Source: Pseudomonas fildesensis
GTDB taxonomy: Bacteria > Pseudomonadota > Gammaproteobacteria > Pseudomonadales > Pseudomonadaceae
Assembly (NCBI RefSeq): GCF_001050345.1
Contig: NZ_LFMW01000017.1
Coordinates: 151,097-215,096, forward strand
DNA length: 64,000 nt
Reading direction: 5' to 3'
Shown here: positions 62,382 to 64,000 of the stretch, in pieces
Position numbering within the stretch: position 1 is the first letter of the stretch
Layout of the letters: the number at the start of each line of letters is the position of its first letter
Position numbers and translations under genes: made by a program
Notes under the pieces: generated by a model
What the model was told of the DNA's origin: nothing
Seen by the model: the letters and a program-made list of their open reading frames with translations, nothing else
Database searches by the model: none

Positions 62382-63266
62382 TCAGACCGGTGCAGGCGCC
62401 CGACGCTTGTCCGGCTGTTTCCAACCATCCGCCGCCGCTTCTTCGATCGCTTGCTGGATGGCTTTCTTGCGGTGCTCTTCAGCACGGCGGCTGAAGAACC
62501 ACACCAGGAAGGTCACCAGCGACACCGCCAGCAGAATCAGGCTGGCCACGGCGTTGATCTCCGGCTTGACCCCAAGGCGCACGGCCGAGAACACTTCCAT
62601 CGGCAGCGTCGTAGAGCCCGGCCCCGACACAAAGCTGGCCAGTACCAGGTCATCCAGCGACAGCGCGAACGACATCATGCCGCCCGCCGCCAGCGACGGC
62701 GCGATCATCGGGATAGTGATCAGAAAGAACACCTTCCACGGCCGCGCGCCCAAATCCATGGCCGCTTCTTCAATCGACAGGTCCAGCTCACGCAAGCGCG
62801 CCGACACCACCACCGCCACATACGCCGCACAGAACGTGGTGTGAGCGATCCAGATCGTGACGATGCCACGCTCTTGCGGCCAGCCGATCATCTGCGCCAT
62901 CGCCACGAACAGCAGCAACAGCGACAGACCGGTGATCACTTCCGGCATCACCAGCGGCGCCGTCACCAGGCCGCCGAACAGCGTGCGGCCCTTGAAATTG
63001 CTGATGCGCGTCAACACGAATGCCGCCAGGGTACCCAGCGCCACCGCCGCCACCGCCGTGTAGCAGGCGATTTCCAGGGAGCGCGCCACCGAGCCCATCA
63101 ACTGGGTGTTGTCGAGCAAGCCGACGTACCACTTGATCGACCAACCGCCCCACACCGTCACCAGTTTGGATTCGTTGAACGAGTAGATCACCAGGATCAG
63201 CATCGGCAGGTAGATGAACAACAACCCCACCACCAGCATGAAGCTTGAGAAACTGAAGCGCTTCAT
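62382..63266 (-). CDS. spuH: Polyamine ABC transporter permease (PotI/SpuH type)
   Basis: 294 residues with six membrane helices. The cytoplasmic EAA loop is EEAAMDLGARPWKVFFLITIP. PotI-like features include FIYLPMLILVIYSFNESKLVTVWGGWSIKWY and LDDLVLASFVSGPGSTTLPM. It imports putrescine/spermidine together with SpuG, an ATPase and a binding protein beyond the right edge. Its start overlaps the spuG stop (ATGA). The C-terminal ~25 residues are charged. The gene next to the acylase in PAO1 is spuH, consistent with this call. Confidence 0.93.
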   Translation of the reverse strand: MKRFSFSSFMLVVGLLFIYLPMLILVIYSFNESKLVTVWGGWSIKWYVGLLDNTQLMGSVARSLEIACYTAVAAVALGTLAAFVLTRISNFKGRTLFGGLVTAPLVMPEVITGLSLLLLFVAMAQMIGWPQERGIVTIWIAHTTFCAAYVAVVVSARLRELDLSIEEAAMDLGARPWKVFFLITIPMIAPSLAAGGMMSFALSLDDLVLASFVSGPGSTTLPMEVFSAVRLGVKPEINAVASLILLAVSLVTFLVWFFSRRAEEHRKKAIQQAIEEAAADGWKQPDKRRAPAPV

Positions 63267-64000
63267 ATCTTGCCCTCCATCTCTTTGGCTTGGCTGCGGT
63301 TGAACAGAATGATTGGCACGATCAGGATCGCCAGCATTACCACCGCAAGGGCAGAGGCCACCGGCCAGTCACGGTTGTTGAAGAATTCTTGCCACAACAC
63401 TTTACCGATCATCAGGGTTTCCGGGCCGCCGAGCAGTTCCGGGATCACGAACTCGCCCACCACCGGGATAAACACCAGCATGCAGCCGGCGATGATGCCG
63501 TTCTTGGACAGCGGCACAGTGATTTTCCAGAAGCTGTTGAAGGTGCTCGAACCCAGGTCCGAGGCGGCTTCCAGCAGGCTCTGGTCGTGCTTCACCAGGT
63601 TGGCGTACAGCGGCAGGATCATGAACGGCAGGTACGAATAGACCACGCCGATATACACCGCAATGTTGGTGTTGAGGATCTGCAGAGGCTCGTTGATCAG
63701 CCCGATGGACATCAAGAAACCGTTGAGCAAACCGTTGTTGCTGAGGATGCCCATCCACGCATACACGCGGATCAGGATCGCGGTCCAGGTCGGCATCATG
63801 ATCAGCAGCACCAGCACGGTCTGCATCTCTTTGCGCGCGCTGGCAATCGCGTAGGCCATCGGGTAGCCGATCAACAGGCACAGCAGCGTGCTGAAAAAAG
63901 CCACCTTCAGCGAGCCCAGGTACGCGGCGATATACAACTCGTCGTCGCCGAGCATCGCGTAGTTAGCCAGGTTCAGCACCAATTGCAGCTTCTGCTCAAC
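63263..64000 (-). CDS. spuG: Polyamine ABC transporter permease (PotH/SpuG type), partial
   Basis: The frame is open to the right edge, so the first ~60 residues are missing. Visible are about 245 codons with helices such as LGSLKVAFFSTLLCLLIGYPMAYAI, VLVLLIMMPTWTAILIRVYAWMGIL and the EAA loop LLEAASDLGSSTFNSFWKITVP, then EFVIPELLGGPETLMIGKVLW. It pairs with SpuH to form the polyamine channel. It belongs to the spu operon entering from the right. Confidence 0.93.
   Translation of the reverse strand, partial: VEQKLQLVLNLANYAMLGDDELYIAAYLGSLKVAFFSTLLCLLIGYPMAYAIASARKEMQTVLVLLIMMPTWTAILIRVYAWMGILSNNGLLNGFLMSIGLINEPLQILNTNIAVYIGVVYSYLPFMILPLYANLVKHDQSLLEAASDLGSSTFNSFWKITVPLSKNGIIAGCMLVFIPVVGEFVIPELLGGPETLMIGKVLWQEFFNNRDWPVASALAVVMLAILIVPIILFNRSQAKEMEGKI

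Overview
The window is chromosomal DNA of a Pseudomonas of the fluorescens group. This is inferred from GC-rich coding with C/G third positions, from several families of short dispersed inverted repeats (REP/BIME type) between genes, and from gene order. The right two thirds keep the order I recall from P. aeruginosa PAO1 around PA0301-PA0350 (spuGH, an Ntn-hydrolase acylase, serA facing a D-2-hydroxyglutarate dehydrogenase, rpiA/ilvA, rppH-ptsP, lgt-thyA, folA). No rRNA, tRNA, CRISPR array, insertion sequence or phage was seen.

Left part (1-12.5 kb) is accessory. After the 3' end of a cytosine deaminase comes a compact type VI secretion cassette on the minus strand: vgrG, a DUF4123 adaptor, a lipoprotein (probable immunity) and a class-3 lipase effector (Tle type), with overlapping or nearly touching genes. 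A DapF-fold protein with both catalytic cysteines replaced by serine lies divergent to an MFS transporter. Next come two HrpK-domain (type III secretion) genes. Each is preceded by a good match to the HrpL-dependent hrp box, and one encodes a striking Pro/Cys-rich repeat protein. An 84-codon in-frame fusion of a FecI-type sigma-factor start to a TonB-receptor end is the scar of a deleted iron-uptake locus.

12.6-27.2 kb holds a short-chain dehydrogenase with a GH15 glucoamylase-like enzyme, a complete fecI-fecR-TonB receptor iron system, phosphorylcholine phosphatase, a cystine transporter, a RelBE-type toxin-antitoxin pair with a palindromic operator, folA, and an uncharacterised membrane protein/GTPase pair (DUF2868/DUF3482).

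27.2-33.9 kb is a 2-aminoethylphosphonate uptake and catabolism cluster on the minus strand: a LysR regulator, ABC ATPase, permease, binding protein, FAD oxidoreductase and HD-domain protein. The permease gene carries a +1 frameshift in a run of seven A. Next to it are a cadmium/zinc P-type ATPase, with a His-Glu repeat tail encoded by a hexamer microsatellite, and its divergent MerR-type regulator.

36.9-64 kb is core: thyA, lgt, a TauE/SafE permease, ptsP-rppH, ilvA, rpiA, two tandem SdiA-regulated-family proteins, D-2-hydroxyglutarate dehydrogenase facing serA (a metabolically coupled pair), several small conserved proteins, a penicillin/AHL-acylase family enzyme, a GlxA-type regulator facing an HD-domain protein, and the polyamine permeases spuH/spuG at the edge. 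A 157-bp imperfect palindrome sits just upstream of serA. One small solute-binding protein gene (53673-54221) lacks lobe II, and its C-terminus reads through a REP-like element.
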